64,000 bases of DNA from positions 1 through 64,000 of the forward strand of contig JAFKFK010000024.1 of NCBI GenBank assembly GCA_017307275.1, in the 5' to 3' direction. This stretch comes from Alphaproteobacteria bacterium. GTDB taxonomy: Bacteria > Pseudomonadota > Alphaproteobacteria > Reyranellales > Reyranellaceae. Both the position numbers and the translations under genes were made by a program. Shown here one piece after another: positions 8,287 through 17,737 of the stretch. The notes under the pieces were generated by a model. It worked only from the letters and a program-made list of their open reading frames with translations. It did not search any database and was not told where the DNA came from. Within the stretch, counting starts at the first letter, position 1; the number at the start of each line of letters is the position of its first letter.

Positions 8287-11200
8287 ATGTACAATAGTGT
8301 TCAGGTAGCGAGGCAGGTTCGTGGAGTGACGGATCTGCTCAAGGAGACTTGTCTCTCGACACCGGCTTCGCGCCTGACACTGAGCCTGTTGCTGACAGCA
8401 GGCATGCTCTCGGCACCGCTGCAGGCAAATGCCGCCAACTTCAACGTCGCTACCGAAGGGCAGCTCCAGAACGCGATCAACAGCGCGGCGAACGGCGACA
8501 CCATCACCTTCACCGCCAACATCACATTGAGCGGCAACCTGCCGGTCGTGACCAAGAGCGTCACTTTCAACGGCGGTGCCTTCAGCCTGTCGGGCGCCAA
8601 CCAGTATCGCGGCCTGCTGATTCAGTCCGGCACGGTCGCGATCAACGATCTCAACATCGTCAATGCCAAGGCGCAGGGTGGCAAAGGCGGAAACGGTGAT
8701 GGTGGCAGCGGTGGCGGTGGCGGCGCCGGACTTGGCGGCGCGCTGTTCGTCGGTGCAGGCGCCCATGTCACGGTGAGCAACGTCGGCTTGAAAGACAACT
8801 CGGCACACGGCGGCGCCGGTGGCACGTCCACGAGTAACGGCACATCGGGCGGCGGCGGCAGCTACTGGCCTACCGGCGCCGACGGCGGCGACGGCGGCCT
8901 CTTCGTCAGCGGCGGCGGCGGCACCAACGGCGGCGGTGACGGCAGCACGAACGGCAGCGGAAGCAATGGCGGCTTCGGTGGCGGTGCTGGCGGCGGCGGC
9001 GCTGGCATCGGGGGAACCGGCGGCTTCGGCGGCGGCGGCGGCGGCTCCAGCGCCAACGCACCCCACAAGTCGCCGGGAGACTTCCTGGGCGGCGCGGGTG
9101 GCCGGCTCTCGGAGTCCGGCAAGGTCATGTACTACGGCGGCGGCGGTGGCGGCGCCGGACTGGGCGGCGCCCTCTTCGTCCAGGATGGCGGAACCATTGC
9201 TCTGGCGGGCGCGCTCGTCGTTTCCGGAAACACGGTTGCCGGCGGCAGCGCCGGCAGCGGCGGCTATCTCGGTGATGGCACTGCCGGCGGAGCAGCCGGC
9301 AACGGCCTGTTCCTCCAGGGCAGCGGAACGCTCACTCTCACTCCGGGCGGCGGACAGACACAGACGATCAGCGATGCCATCGTCGACCAGTCCGGCGCGG
9401 GTGGCACCGGCACCAACGCCGGGAGCTGGTCTCTGGTGAAGGACGGCGCGGGAACGACAGTCCTGTTCGGAGCGAACACCTACTCGGGTGGCACCACCGT
9501 CAACTCGGGCATCCTGCAAGGCAACACCGGCAGCCTGCACGGCGGGATCCTGAACAACGCCACCGTCGTGTTCGAGCAGACCGGCGCCGGCACCTATGCC
9601 GGCGACATGTCGGGCACCGGCGCGGTCATCGTGCGAGGCTCCGGCGAGGTGACGTTCGCCGGCACCAACACCTACTCCGGCGGCACGACGGTCACCGGCG
9701 GCCGTCTTCTGTTCACCTCGGACGCCAACCTGGGCGCTGCCGGCAAGGGCATCAGCGTGACCGACGCCGCGATCGGCCCCGCGCCGGGGGTCGGAGGGCA
9801 GACCTTCAACCGGCCTCTCACGATCACCAACAGCGGCGGCATTTATGTCAGCCAGTTCCAGACGTTCGCGATGACGTGGAGCGGCACGATCGACGGAACC
9901 GGTACGCTGGTGAAGTCCGGTAGCGGCGACCTGATCCTGTCGGGCGCCAACACCTACTCGGGCGGCACGACAGTCAGCGGCGGTATTCTTAAGATCAGCG
10001 CCGACGCCAATCTCGGCGCAGCCGGCACCGCCATCACCTTGAACGGCGGTGGCATCGGAACGGTCAAGGAAGCGCCGGCATCCCTCACCATCGGCCGCTC
10101 CGTCACCCTGGGTACGGGCGGCGGCAGCTTCTACGTCGACAACAATCCCCTCACCTGGAGCGGCAACATCGGCGGCAGCGGCCAGCTCATCAAGGATGGC
10201 GCCGGCGCTCTCCTGCTCACGGGAACCAACACCTACAGCGGTGGCACGCAGGTGATGGTCGGCACCGTGCAGGTCGCCTCCGACGACAAGCTCGGCGCGG
10301 CCGGCACCGCTGTGATGCTCTACAACAATGGGGCTTTGTTCGCGACCGACACCTTCGCCACCGCGCGTACCTTCAACCTCGAAGGCGCCGGCGGCGCGCT
10401 CCTGGTCAATGGCGGCAAGACGCTGACGCTGACCGGCACCGTAGCCGGCACCAGCATCCTTAAGGTCGGCGACGGCACGCTGATCCTCGCGGGCAACAGC
10501 ACCTATACCGGCACGACACAGGTCTTCCAGGGCATCCTGCAGGGCAACACGACCACGGTGCGCGGCAACATTGCCTTCGACGAATCACCGCTTTCCAAGA
10601 CGATGGTGTTCGATCAGGAGACCGATGGCACCTTCGCGGGCAACATCGCAGGCGTCGGCACCACCAACGGCAGCGGTGCGGTGGTCAAGAACGGCAACGG
10701 CAAGCTGATCCTGAGCGGCACCAGCAAGTATACCGGCGGCACCACCGTCAGCGCGGGCACCTTGCAGGGAACGTCCAACAGCCTGCAGGGCAAGATCACG
10801 AACAACGCCGCGGTGATCTTCGACCAGGCGTTCAACGGGACCTATGCCGGCGACATGACCGGCACCGGCACGTTGACCAAGAACGGCACCGGCAAGCTCA
10901 ACCTCACCGGCATCAGCACCGTCGGCGGCGGCACCACCATCAACGCCGGCGGCTTTGCCGTGAACGGGCACCTCAACAGCAACGTCACCCTCAACAAGGG
11001 CGGCACCTTGAGCGGTACCGGCAACATCACCGGCGACATCGTCAACCATGGCGGCACCATCAACCCCGGCAACTCGATCGGCACCATCACCGTCAACGGC
11101 AACTTCACCTTCAACAGCGGCACCTACGAGGTCGAGGTCAACGCCCAGGGCAACAGCGACCGCATCAACGTGATCGGCGCGGGCCACAAGGTGACGATCA

Positions 11201-12549
11201 ATGCCGGTACGCTGCTGATCGTGCCCGACGCCGGCACCTACACGCCCAACACGACGTACACGATCATCACGACGCAGGATGGCGGCACCGTGAAGTTCGA
11301 CAACGTGGCCGGCGGCGTCGGCTTCCTGACGCCCCGCGTCTCGCTCGATCGCAACAACATTTACGTCACCCTGGCGCTGGCCCCCAACGCCTTCGCGTCG
11401 GCCGGTCAGACGCAGAACCAGCAGGCCGTCGGTGGCGCACTCGATGCGATTGCCGCGTCGGGCAATGTCGGCGGCATCGTCACGACGATGGCCAACCTGC
11501 CGACCTCACAAGGCGCCCCTGCCCTGCAGGCGTTGAGCGGCCAGCCCTATGCCGACTTCGGCACGCTCAACACGCGCGCCTCGCAGCTCTTCATGAACTC
11601 GGTCGGTCGCCAGATGGCGACGGAGCGCGGTGCAGGGCTCGGCGGTCCGCAGCGGGTCGCGTTGGCAGAGGCTTGCGACACGACCTGCGATACCACCGAG
11701 CCCAGCCGCTTCGGTGCGTGGGTCTCCGGCATCGGCAGCACCGGCAGCGTGCTGGGCGATGCCAACGCCTCGGGCTTCACCTACACGATGGGCGGTACGG
11801 CCTTCGGTATCGACTATCGCCTCGATCCGCGTTTCCTCGTCGGCATCGCCGGCGGCTACACGTCGGGCACGCAATGGGTCAACGGCTTTTCCGGCAACGG
11901 ATACTCCGACTCGTTCTCCGTCGCGCTTTACGGCTCGTTCACCCAGGGTGGTTTCTACGCCGACGCGCTGGCCGGTTACGCCAACGCCAGCAACCGCATG
12001 CAGCGCATCATCTCGCTGCCCGGCAATCCCACCGGCCTCGCCAACGGCAACACCTCGGCCAACCAGTTCCTCGGCCAGATCGAGGCCGGCTACAAGATCG
12101 GGCTCGGGCTCGGGGCCAACACGTCGATCAGTCCCTTCGCCCGCCTGCAGATCGGTTCGATCAATCAGGCCGGCTTCACCGAATACGGTGGTGGCGTCTT
12201 CAACCTCGCAGTTGCCAGTCAGACCACGACGTCGGTCCGCACCACCTTCGGCATCGATCTCGCCGGCGGCTTCGACATCGGCGGCACGCTGCTCGATCTC
12301 GGCCTGCGGCTGGGCTGGATGCACGAGTTCGCCGACACGGCGCGGCCAATGACGGCGGCCTTTGCGGCGGCTCCAGTGAGTCAGTTCACCGTCTTCGGCG
12401 CCACGCCGCAGCGCGACAGTGCCGTCATCGGCTTCTCCGCCGCGACGGCGCTCGGCGACCGCACCTCCCTCTTCGTCTCCTATGACGGCGAGGTCGGTGG
12501 CGGCACCGATAATCACTCGCTGCGCGCAGGTTTCAGAATGACCTGGTGA
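8287..12549 (+). CDS. autotransporter adhesin with Gly-rich passenger (copy 2)
   Basis: A 1420-residue paralogue of the gene just upstream, 44 bp away and probably co-transcribed; AGGAATAAGGG precedes ATG 8287. Order is the same: extended signal peptide (1-50, with the shared LLKETCLSTPASRL block), beta-helix opening, Gly-rich segment (~130-300) whose sequence is clearly different from copy 1, autotransporter beta repeats (~385-890), EACDTTCD, and a C-terminal barrel ending MTW. The barrel is nearly identical to that of copy 1, whereas the passenger has drifted. This pattern suggests tandem duplication followed by divergence or recombination of the exposed part. Secreted to the outer membrane. 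Confidence 0.85.
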   Translation: MYNSVQVARQVRGVTDLLKETCLSTPASRLTLSLLLTAGMLSAPLQANAANFNVATEGQLQNAINSAANGDTITFTANITLSGNLPVVTKSVTFNGGAFSLSGANQYRGLLIQSGTVAINDLNIVNAKAQGGKGGNGDGGSGGGGGAGLGGALFVGAGAHVTVSNVGLKDNSAHGGAGGTSTSNGTSGGGGSYWPTGADGGDGGLFVSGGGGTNGGGDGSTNGSGSNGGFGGGAGGGGAGIGGTGGFGGGGGGSSANAPHKSPGDFLGGAGGRLSESGKVMYYGGGGGGAGLGGALFVQDGGTIALAGALVVSGNTVAGGSAGSGGYLGDGTAGGAAGNGLFLQGSGTLTLTPGGGQTQTISDAIVDQSGAGGTGTNAGSWSLVKDGAGTTVLFGANTYSGGTTVNSGILQGNTGSLHGGILNNATVVFEQTGAGTYAGDMSGTGAVIVRGSGEVTFAGTNTYSGGTTVTGGRLLFTSDANLGAAGKGISVTDAAIGPAPGVGGQTFNRPLTITNSGGIYVSQFQTFAMTWSGTIDGTGTLVKSGSGDLILSGANTYSGGTTVSGGILKISADANLGAAGTAITLNGGGIGTVKEAPASLTIGRSVTLGTGGGSFYVDNNPLTWSGNIGGSGQLIKDGAGALLLTGTNTYSGGTQVMVGTVQVASDDKLGAAGTAVMLYNNGALFATDTFATARTFNLEGAGGALLVNGGKTLTLTGTVAGTSILKVGDGTLILAGNSTYTGTTQVFQGILQGNTTTVRGNIAFDESPLSKTMVFDQETDGTFAGNIAGVGTTNGSGAVVKNGNGKLILSGTSKYTGGTTVSAGTLQGTSNSLQGKITNNAAVIFDQAFNGTYAGDMTGTGTLTKNGTGKLNLTGISTVGGGTTINAGGFAVNGHLNSNVTLNKGGTLSGTGNITGDIVNHGGTINPGNSIGTITVNGNFTFNSGTYEVEVNAQGNSDRINVIGAGHKVTINAGTLLIVPDAGTYTPNTTYTIITTQDGGTVKFDNVAGGVGFLTPRVSLDRNNIYVTLALAPNAFASAGQTQNQQAVGGALDAIAASGNVGGIVTTMANLPTSQGAPALQALSGQPYADFGTLNTRASQLFMNSVGRQMATERGAGLGGPQRVALAEACDTTCDTTEPSRFGAWVSGIGSTGSVLGDANASGFTYTMGGTAFGIDYRLDPRFLVGIAGGYTSGTQWVNGFSGNGYSDSFSVALYGSFTQGGFYADALAGYANASNRMQRIISLPGNPTGLANGNTSANQFLGQIEAGYKIGLGLGANTSISPFARLQIGSINQAGFTEYGGGVFNLAVASQTTTSVRTTFGIDLAGGFDIGGTLLDLGLRLGWMHEFADTARPMTAAFAAAPVSQFTVFGATPQRDSAVIGFSAATALGDRTSLFVSYDGEVGGGTDNHSLRAGFRMTW

Positions 12550-12598
12550 CGCTGACGCTCTGGACGGCGGCGGCGGGCTGCACCAGCATGACCGCCGC

Positions 12599-13864
12599 GT
12601 GTCTTCAGATCGAGTTCCTGTCCGCAACGTCCGGCGTGCCACTGCGTCCGACGCCGCCGCGATAGAGCGCTTCGCACCCGGCCTGTGGCCGGCGACGGCG
12701 TCGAGCGATCGTGCCGTATTCGTCATCGACGGCGATGGCGGCCCGCTTGCAGCCATGCGGATGCACCATGCCGGTCAACATCAAGACGGTGGGCGCCTCG
12801 AAATCGAACGCCTCGTCGCGACCTCCAGCGCCGTCGCGCTCAGGCTGATCGCCTTCGCCGAACGCACGGCACGCAGCATGAAAATACACGAGCTGCGCTT
12901 GCAGCCGGACGCCACGTCGAGCGACGGCGCGGCAGCCCTCGGCTTTCGCGACGGCGTCAAGCGTGTCTCGGGCCGCTGGTGGCATCGTGCGCTCGATCAT
13001 CTCGAAAACGCCGGCGTGCCGCTGCTGCGCGACGGCGCCGCGCCGCTCGACCAGACGCTCTACTATCGCGGGATCTGGGCAGCGATCGCGCTGCTGCTCG
13101 GCTTCGGCATCATCCCGCTCACGGTATTCAGCCCGGGCGACGTGACCCTGCTCCATGTCGTCCTGCCCGCCATCGTTTGCATCGCCGGCACGCTGTTCGC
13201 GCTCTGGCAGATCGGCCTGATCGTGCAGGCCGCACGGCGCAGCAGCCGCGGCCTCGTCGCCCTGACGATCCTTGTCGTGGCGGCCTTGTCCGCATTGGCC
13301 GTCGGCGGATTGTTTTACGACCGCGCCCTGCCCTCGCTCGCCGAGTTGTGGGAGATCTACAGCGGCGACGAGGAACTGGGCGACCTCGAAGTCGCCACCA
13401 GCACCGACGGCACGACGCTTCTGGTGCAGGGCGCCTACGGCGTCGGCAGCGCCGATCTGGTGCGGCGCGCGCTCGCCGACAATCCCCGCATCCGCCGCGT
13501 CGTGCTGGCGGGCCCCGGCGGCCGCATCGGCCCCGCCTTCGAAATCAATCGCATGATCCGCGAACGCAAGCTCGCCACCCATGTCGAAAGCGGCTGCGCC
13601 TCGGCCTGCACCATTGCTTTCCTCGGCGGCACCGATCGCTCAATCTCCCCGACCGGCCGGCTCGGTTTCCATCAGGGCAGCTTTCCGGGCCTCGGCGCCA
13701 ACGACATGTTCGAGAGCAACCGCGACATGCGACGCTTCCTGATCGCCAGCGGCGTCACGCCGGCTTTCGCCAAGCGCGCCATCGACACGCCACCCGACGA
13801 AATCTGGACCCCGACGCCGCAGGAACTGCTGGCCGGCAAGGTCGTGAACCGCATAAATCGCTGA
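12599..13864 (+). CDS. GNAT-like / membrane / ClpP-like periplasmic protease-fold fusion protein
   Basis: A 421-residue protein with three parts. Residues 1-140 look like a degenerate GNAT acetyltransferase (VRRATASDAAAIERFAPGLW, LEIERLVATSSAVALRLI, AALGFRDGVKRVSGRWW). Residues ~155-250 hold three strongly hydrophobic segments. Residues ~265-421 resemble the ClpP/crotonase-fold domain of COG3904-type periplasmic proteins: VVLAGPGGRIGPAFEI, then ESGCASACTIAFLGG with the probable nucleophile serine, then GRLGFHQ with the probable histidine. With three membrane spans the acetyltransferase and protease-like parts fall on opposite sides of the inner membrane. GTG 12599 starts 50 bp after the second autotransporter. 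Function unknown. Confidence 0.6.
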   Translation: MSSDRVPVRNVRRATASDAAAIERFAPGLWPATASSDRAVFVIDGDGGPLAAMRMHHAGQHQDGGRLEIERLVATSSAVALRLIAFAERTARSMKIHELRLQPDATSSDGAAALGFRDGVKRVSGRWWHRALDHLENAGVPLLRDGAAPLDQTLYYRGIWAAIALLLGFGIIPLTVFSPGDVTLLHVVLPAIVCIAGTLFALWQIGLIVQAARRSSRGLVALTILVVAALSALAVGGLFYDRALPSLAELWEIYSGDEELGDLEVATSTDGTTLLVQGAYGVGSADLVRRALADNPRIRRVVLAGPGGRIGPAFEINRMIRERKLATHVESGCASACTIAFLGGTDRSISPTGRLGFHQGSFPGLGANDMFESNRDMRRFLIASGVTPAFAKRAIDTPPDEIWTPTPQELLAGKVVNRINR

Positions 13865-13889
13865 CGAGTTGAAAAGAGGTTCCTACGGC

Positions 13890-15503
13890 ATGATCCCCCG
13901 CGGCCTTTCCTACGACGATGCGATGCGGCAGTTCCGTTGGCCGGCGCCGGAGCGCTTCAACATCGGGCGCGCGATCTGCGAGCGGCACGCACCCGATACG
14001 CTGGCGATGATCGTCGAGAATGCCGACGGCTCGATCCGCAACTGGACCTTCGGGCAGATGCTGGCGGCCAGCTCGCGGCTAGCCAATGCGCTGGTCGCGC
14101 GCGGCCTCGGCAAAGGCGACCGGCTGGCGGTGTTCCTGAGCCAGAGCGCCGAACTCACGATCTGCCATCTCGCCGGCTATCGCATGGGCGCGGTCGTGCT
14201 GCCGCTGTTCACACTCTTTGGCGAGGAAGCGATCGAGTATCGCCTCACCAACGCCGAGGCCTCGGCCATCGTCACCGACATGAGCCAGTTGCCGAAGCTG
14301 CTGGCGGTGCGCGATCGGCTGCCCCATCTCAAGACGATCATCGTGATTGGCGCCGGCGCTCATGGCACCGCCTTCTTCGACTGGCGGCTGCTGCTGGCGG
14401 CGGCCTCAGACAATTTCACGACCGTCGATACGTTGGCCGAAGATCCCGCACTGCTGATCTACACGTCGGGCACGACCGGCCAGCCCAAGGGCGCGCTGCA
14501 TGCCCATCGCATGATGCTGGGCTGCATGCCGGCCGTGGAACAGTGGCTGAACCATTGGCCGATGGGCAACGAAGTGATGTGGACCCCGGCCGAATGGGCC
14601 TGGATCGCCGGTCTCTATGATTCACTGTTCCCCGCCTGGTACTACGGCACGCCGGTGCTGGCGCATCGCTTCGCCAAATTCGATCCCGAGCGCGCCTTCG
14701 CCATGCTGGCCAAGCATCGCGTCGGCGTGAGCTTCATTCCGCCGACCGCACTCAAGATGATGCGCCAGGTCCACAAACCGCGCGACCGCTGGTCTTACGA
14801 TGTCCGCGCCGTCTGCACCGGCGGCGAGGCGATGGGCGAGGAACTGCTCGCCTGGGGCCGCGACACGTTCGACACCACGATCTCTGAAGGCTACGGCCAG
14901 ACCGAGATGAACATGATGCTGCTGAATTCACCTGACTGGTTCGAGGTCCGCCCAGGTTCGTGCGGCCGCGCCTGCCCCGGCCGCAAGGTCGCGATCGTGG
15001 ACGATAAGGGCAACGTGCTGCCGCCCGGCGAGGAAGGCCAGATCGCAGGCTGGCGGCACGATCCCATCGTGATGCTGGAATACTGGCGTAACCCCGAGGC
15101 CACGGCGCGCAAATATGCCGGCGACTGGCTGCTGACCGGCGACCTCGGCCACATCGACGAGGACGGCTACGTCTTCTTCAAGAGCCGCGACGACGACGTA
15201 ATCACCTCGGGCGGCTATCGCATCGGCCCGGGCGAGATCGAGGAATGCCTGATGAAGCACCCCGCCGTCGCCATGGTCGGGGTCGTGGGCGTGCCCGACA
15301 AGGTACGCACCGAGATCGTGAAGGCGTTCGTGCAGCTCCGGCCCGAGATCGCGGCCACCGACGCGCTCAAAACCGACCTGGCGAACTTCGTGAAGACGCG
15401 GCTCGCCGCCCACGAATATCCGCGGGCCGTCGAGTTCGTGGCCGAACTGCCGCTTACGACGACAGGCAAGATCCTGCGCCGCGAACTGCGGAAGCTGGGT
15501 TAG
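13890..15503 (+). CDS. acyl-CoA synthetase (AMP-forming, ANL superfamily)
   Basis: 537 residues, the normal size for an acetyl/medium-chain acyl-CoA ligase. Signature blocks appear in order: P-loop LLIYTSGTTGQPKGALH (~200), CTGGEAMGEELL, EGYGQTEMN (A5 motif), DWLLTGDLGHIDEDGYVFF (A7), SRDDDVITSGGYRIGPGEIE (A8 hinge) and TTTGKILRRELR with the catalytic lysine near the C-terminus. It activates a carboxylic acid to the CoA thioester through an acyl-adenylate. ATG 13890 is preferred over an upstream TTG because AGAGGT lies nine bases before it. The next gene in the same direction encodes a Bug-type carboxylate-binding protein, so import and CoA activation of an organic acid may be linked. Confidence 0.9.
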   Translation: MIPRGLSYDDAMRQFRWPAPERFNIGRAICERHAPDTLAMIVENADGSIRNWTFGQMLAASSRLANALVARGLGKGDRLAVFLSQSAELTICHLAGYRMGAVVLPLFTLFGEEAIEYRLTNAEASAIVTDMSQLPKLLAVRDRLPHLKTIIVIGAGAHGTAFFDWRLLLAAASDNFTTVDTLAEDPALLIYTSGTTGQPKGALHAHRMMLGCMPAVEQWLNHWPMGNEVMWTPAEWAWIAGLYDSLFPAWYYGTPVLAHRFAKFDPERAFAMLAKHRVGVSFIPPTALKMMRQVHKPRDRWSYDVRAVCTGGEAMGEELLAWGRDTFDTTISEGYGQTEMNMMLLNSPDWFEVRPGSCGRACPGRKVAIVDDKGNVLPPGEEGQIAGWRHDPIVMLEYWRNPEATARKYAGDWLLTGDLGHIDEDGYVFFKSRDDDVITSGGYRIGPGEIEECLMKHPAVAMVGVVGVPDKVRTEIVKAFVQLRPEIAATDALKTDLANFVKTRLAAHEYPRAVEFVAELPLTTTGKILRRELRKLG

Positions 15504-15589
15504 CCTTGGAAGAGGGCCGGGAGGCTGTTGAGTAGGGTCAGGAAGCCGATCAGCGCGGCCGGCCACCAGGAGTGCAGATAAAGAGGCAT
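15500..15589 (-). CDS. possible 29-residue membrane microprotein
   Basis: A short reverse-strand frame reads MPLYLHSWWPAALIGF, then a hydrophobic helix LTLLNSLPALF and stop. It is one membrane span long and sits in the 163-bp gap after the acyl-CoA synthetase, its stop overlapping that gene's stop. No clear ribosome binding site precedes it, and it could be chance. Listed because its hydrophobic composition is coherent. Confidence 0.25.
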   Translation of the reverse strand: MPLYLHSWWPAALIGFLTLLNSLPALFQG

Positions 15590-15666
15590 GGGCAATACTC
15601 TAAGAATATAGATTAGAAATATCACTTACTTGACTGAAAAGAAAGAAACTTTTTGGGAGTAGATCG

Positions 15667-16638
15667 ATGCGTTGGACCGCCCTTTTCGCTCTCGCCGCTG
15701 TCTGTCTTGCGGCTGGAAAGATACAGGCCCAGCCCCAATACCCGGATCGGCCGGTCAAGATCATCGTCCCCTACATCGCCGGCAGCGCGCCCGACGTGGC
15801 GGCCCGCCAGGCTGCGGACAAGCTGACGGCCGGCTTGGGCCAGCAGTTCATCGTCGACAACAAGCCCGGCGCCAGCGGCAACATCGGCGGCGAGGCGGCC
15901 GCCCGTGCGACGCCCGACGGCTACACGCTGCTGCTGATGACCGGCAACCACGTCATCAACCCCTTCCTCTACGCCAAGCCCGGCTACGGCCTGAAGGACT
16001 TCGCGCCCATCACGATCATCACCCGCCTGCCCTCGCTGATGGTCGTGCCGCCGTCTTCTCCGGCCAAGACCGTCGCCGAGTTCATCGCGCTCGCCAAGTC
16101 GAAGCCCGGCCAGCTCAACTACGGCTCGGGCGGCATCGTCAGCCTGGCGAACCTGTCGGCGCAGGCCTTCCGGCTGGCGACCGGCATCGACTATGTCCAC
16201 GTCCCCTACAAGGGCGCGCCCGACATCGTGCGCGGCCTGCTGGGCGAGCAGATCAACGTCGCCTTTCCGACCATGCCCACTGTTGTCCGGCTGGCGCAGC
16301 AGGGATCGCTGCGGCCGCTGGCCGTGACCTCGGCAAAACGTTCGGCGGCGATGCCCGAGGTGCCAACGCTCCTCGAAGCGATGCCCGCTGGCCTCGACGG
16401 CTTCGTCCAGGATTCATGGCTGTCGCTGGCCGCCCCGGCCGGCACGCCGCCCGCCATCATCGAGCGCGTCTACGCCACGCTGAAGAAGGCGGCCGAGGCT
16501 CCGGAGTTTCGCACTGCGCTCAGCAGCGACGGATCGGAGGTCGTCTTCAACACACCGGCCGAATTCGCCGCTATGCTCCCGGGCGAGAGCGAGAAGTATC
16601 AGCAGCTCATCAAGAAGCTCGACATCAAGATCGAATAG
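15667..16638 (+). CDS. tripartite tricarboxylate transporter (Bug family) substrate-binding protein
   Basis: A 323-residue periplasmic receptor. A cleavable signal peptide (1-22, ending IQAQ) is followed by YPDRPVKIIVPYIAGSAPDVAAR, the opening that defines Bug proteins, and VDNKPGASGNIGGEAAARATPDGYTLLL. GQLNYGSGG and HVPYKGAPDIVRGLLGEQI form the ligand pocket. Bug proteins bind carboxylates or amides. No TctA/TctB membrane partners lie nearby, which is common for this expanded family. GGGAG precedes the ATG. It is followed after 12 bp by the UGSC-associated gene, so all three forward genes may be one unit. Confidence 0.9.
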   Translation: MRWTALFALAAVCLAAGKIQAQPQYPDRPVKIIVPYIAGSAPDVAARQAADKLTAGLGQQFIVDNKPGASGNIGGEAAARATPDGYTLLLMTGNHVINPFLYAKPGYGLKDFAPITIITRLPSLMVVPPSSPAKTVAEFIALAKSKPGQLNYGSGGIVSLANLSAQAFRLATGIDYVHVPYKGAPDIVRGLLGEQINVAFPTMPTVVRLAQQGSLRPLAVTSAKRSAAMPEVPTLLEAMPAGLDGFVQDSWLSLAAPAGTPPAIIERVYATLKKAAEAPEFRTALSSDGSEVVFNTPAEFAAMLPGESEKYQQLIKKLDIKIE

Positions 16639-16650
16639 AGGAGTTCAAGG

Positions 16651-17727
16651 ATGGCCGCCGTTGCGCCGCGCATTCACGAAGCCCCCGACGACCTGCTGGC
16701 CGCCATCGACTTCTGCTACGAACAGGGCTGGACCGACGGCCTGCCCGTGGTGCCGCCGCAGGTCGACCGCGTGAAGGCGATGCTGGCCGCCGATCCCCGG
16801 CCGGCCGATACCGTCATCTGCCATCATCCGGCAACCACGCTCGATCTCTCGCTGCATGCGGCGGCGGTCAACGCCGTCATGGCGGGCTGCCTGCCCGAGC
16901 ATTTTCCCGTGCTGGTCGCGGCCTACGAGGCGATGAACCGGACGGAATTCAACTTCCACGGCTCGACCGCCAGTACCGGCGGCTCGGCGCCGCTGCTCGT
17001 CGTCAGCGGCCCCATCGTCGACGAAATCGGCATGAATGCCGACGTCAACCTGTTCGGCCCCGGCAACCGCGCCAACTCGACCATCGGCCGCGCCACGCGC
17101 CTCATTCTGCGCAACGTCTTCCAGATGCTGCCGGGCATTTCCGACAAGTCGACCCAGGGCAATCCGGGCAAGTACAGCTTCTGCATCGCCGAGCGCAGCC
17201 GCGGCAATCCGTGGCCGCTGCTCTGCGAGGCGCAGGGCTACCCCAAGGGCACGTCGAGCGTCACGACCTTCGCGGGTGGCGGCTTCTGCAATGTCGAGAA
17301 CCACGGCGGCAACACGCCGGAACAAATCCTCGGCTCGGTCGCCGACGCCATGGCCAACTACGGCTGCATCACCCTGGGCCAGAGCGTGGTGATCCTGGCG
17401 CCCGAGCACATGCGCATCCTGGGCGATGCCGGCTGGACGCGCGAGCAGGCGCAGGATTGCCTGTTCAGCCAGGCCAAGCGGTCGGTCGACGGCATGAAGA
17501 GCGTCGGCAAGTATCGCGACCGCGAATACGACCGCCAGCACGACGAGAGCGCGCACAAGCTGGTCGAACAAGGCTTCGTCCATCGAGGCCTCGGCCCCGC
17601 CGACATCCTGATCACCATGGGCGGCGGCGATGCCGGCGGCCATTCCTGCTTCATTCCCTCGTGGAGCCGCGGCCGCTCGTCGTTGATGCAGCACGCGCCC
17701 ATCGCCCCTCTTCCCAACAAGTCATAA
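16651..17727 (+). CDS. conserved protein paired with the UGSC selenoprotein
   Basis: 358 residues of a family I know only by its company: it usually sits immediately before UGSC-type (seleno)proteins. No signal peptide or membrane span is visible. Conserved-looking blocks include YEQGWTDGLPVVPPQ, HHPATTLDLSLHAAAVNAVM, GSTASTGGSAPLLVVSGPI, ADVNLFGPGNRANSTIGRA and, near the end, ITMGGGDAGGHSCFIPSW. Several cysteines and histidines (ICHHP, GCLPEH, FCNVENH, HSCF) could bind a metal or serve redox chemistry. AGAGGAG precedes ATG 16651; the selenoprotein gene starts 10 bp after its stop, so the two are very likely co-translated and may form a complex. Reaction unknown. Confidence 0.6.
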   Translation: MAAVAPRIHEAPDDLLAAIDFCYEQGWTDGLPVVPPQVDRVKAMLAADPRPADTVICHHPATTLDLSLHAAAVNAVMAGCLPEHFPVLVAAYEAMNRTEFNFHGSTASTGGSAPLLVVSGPIVDEIGMNADVNLFGPGNRANSTIGRATRLILRNVFQMLPGISDKSTQGNPGKYSFCIAERSRGNPWPLLCEAQGYPKGTSSVTTFAGGGFCNVENHGGNTPEQILGSVADAMANYGCITLGQSVVILAPEHMRILGDAGWTREQAQDCLFSQAKRSVDGMKSVGKYRDREYDRQHDESAHKLVEQGFVHRGLGPADILITMGGGDAGGHSCFIPSWSRGRSSLMQHAPIAPLPNKS

Positions 17728-17737
17728 GGAGACGCGC

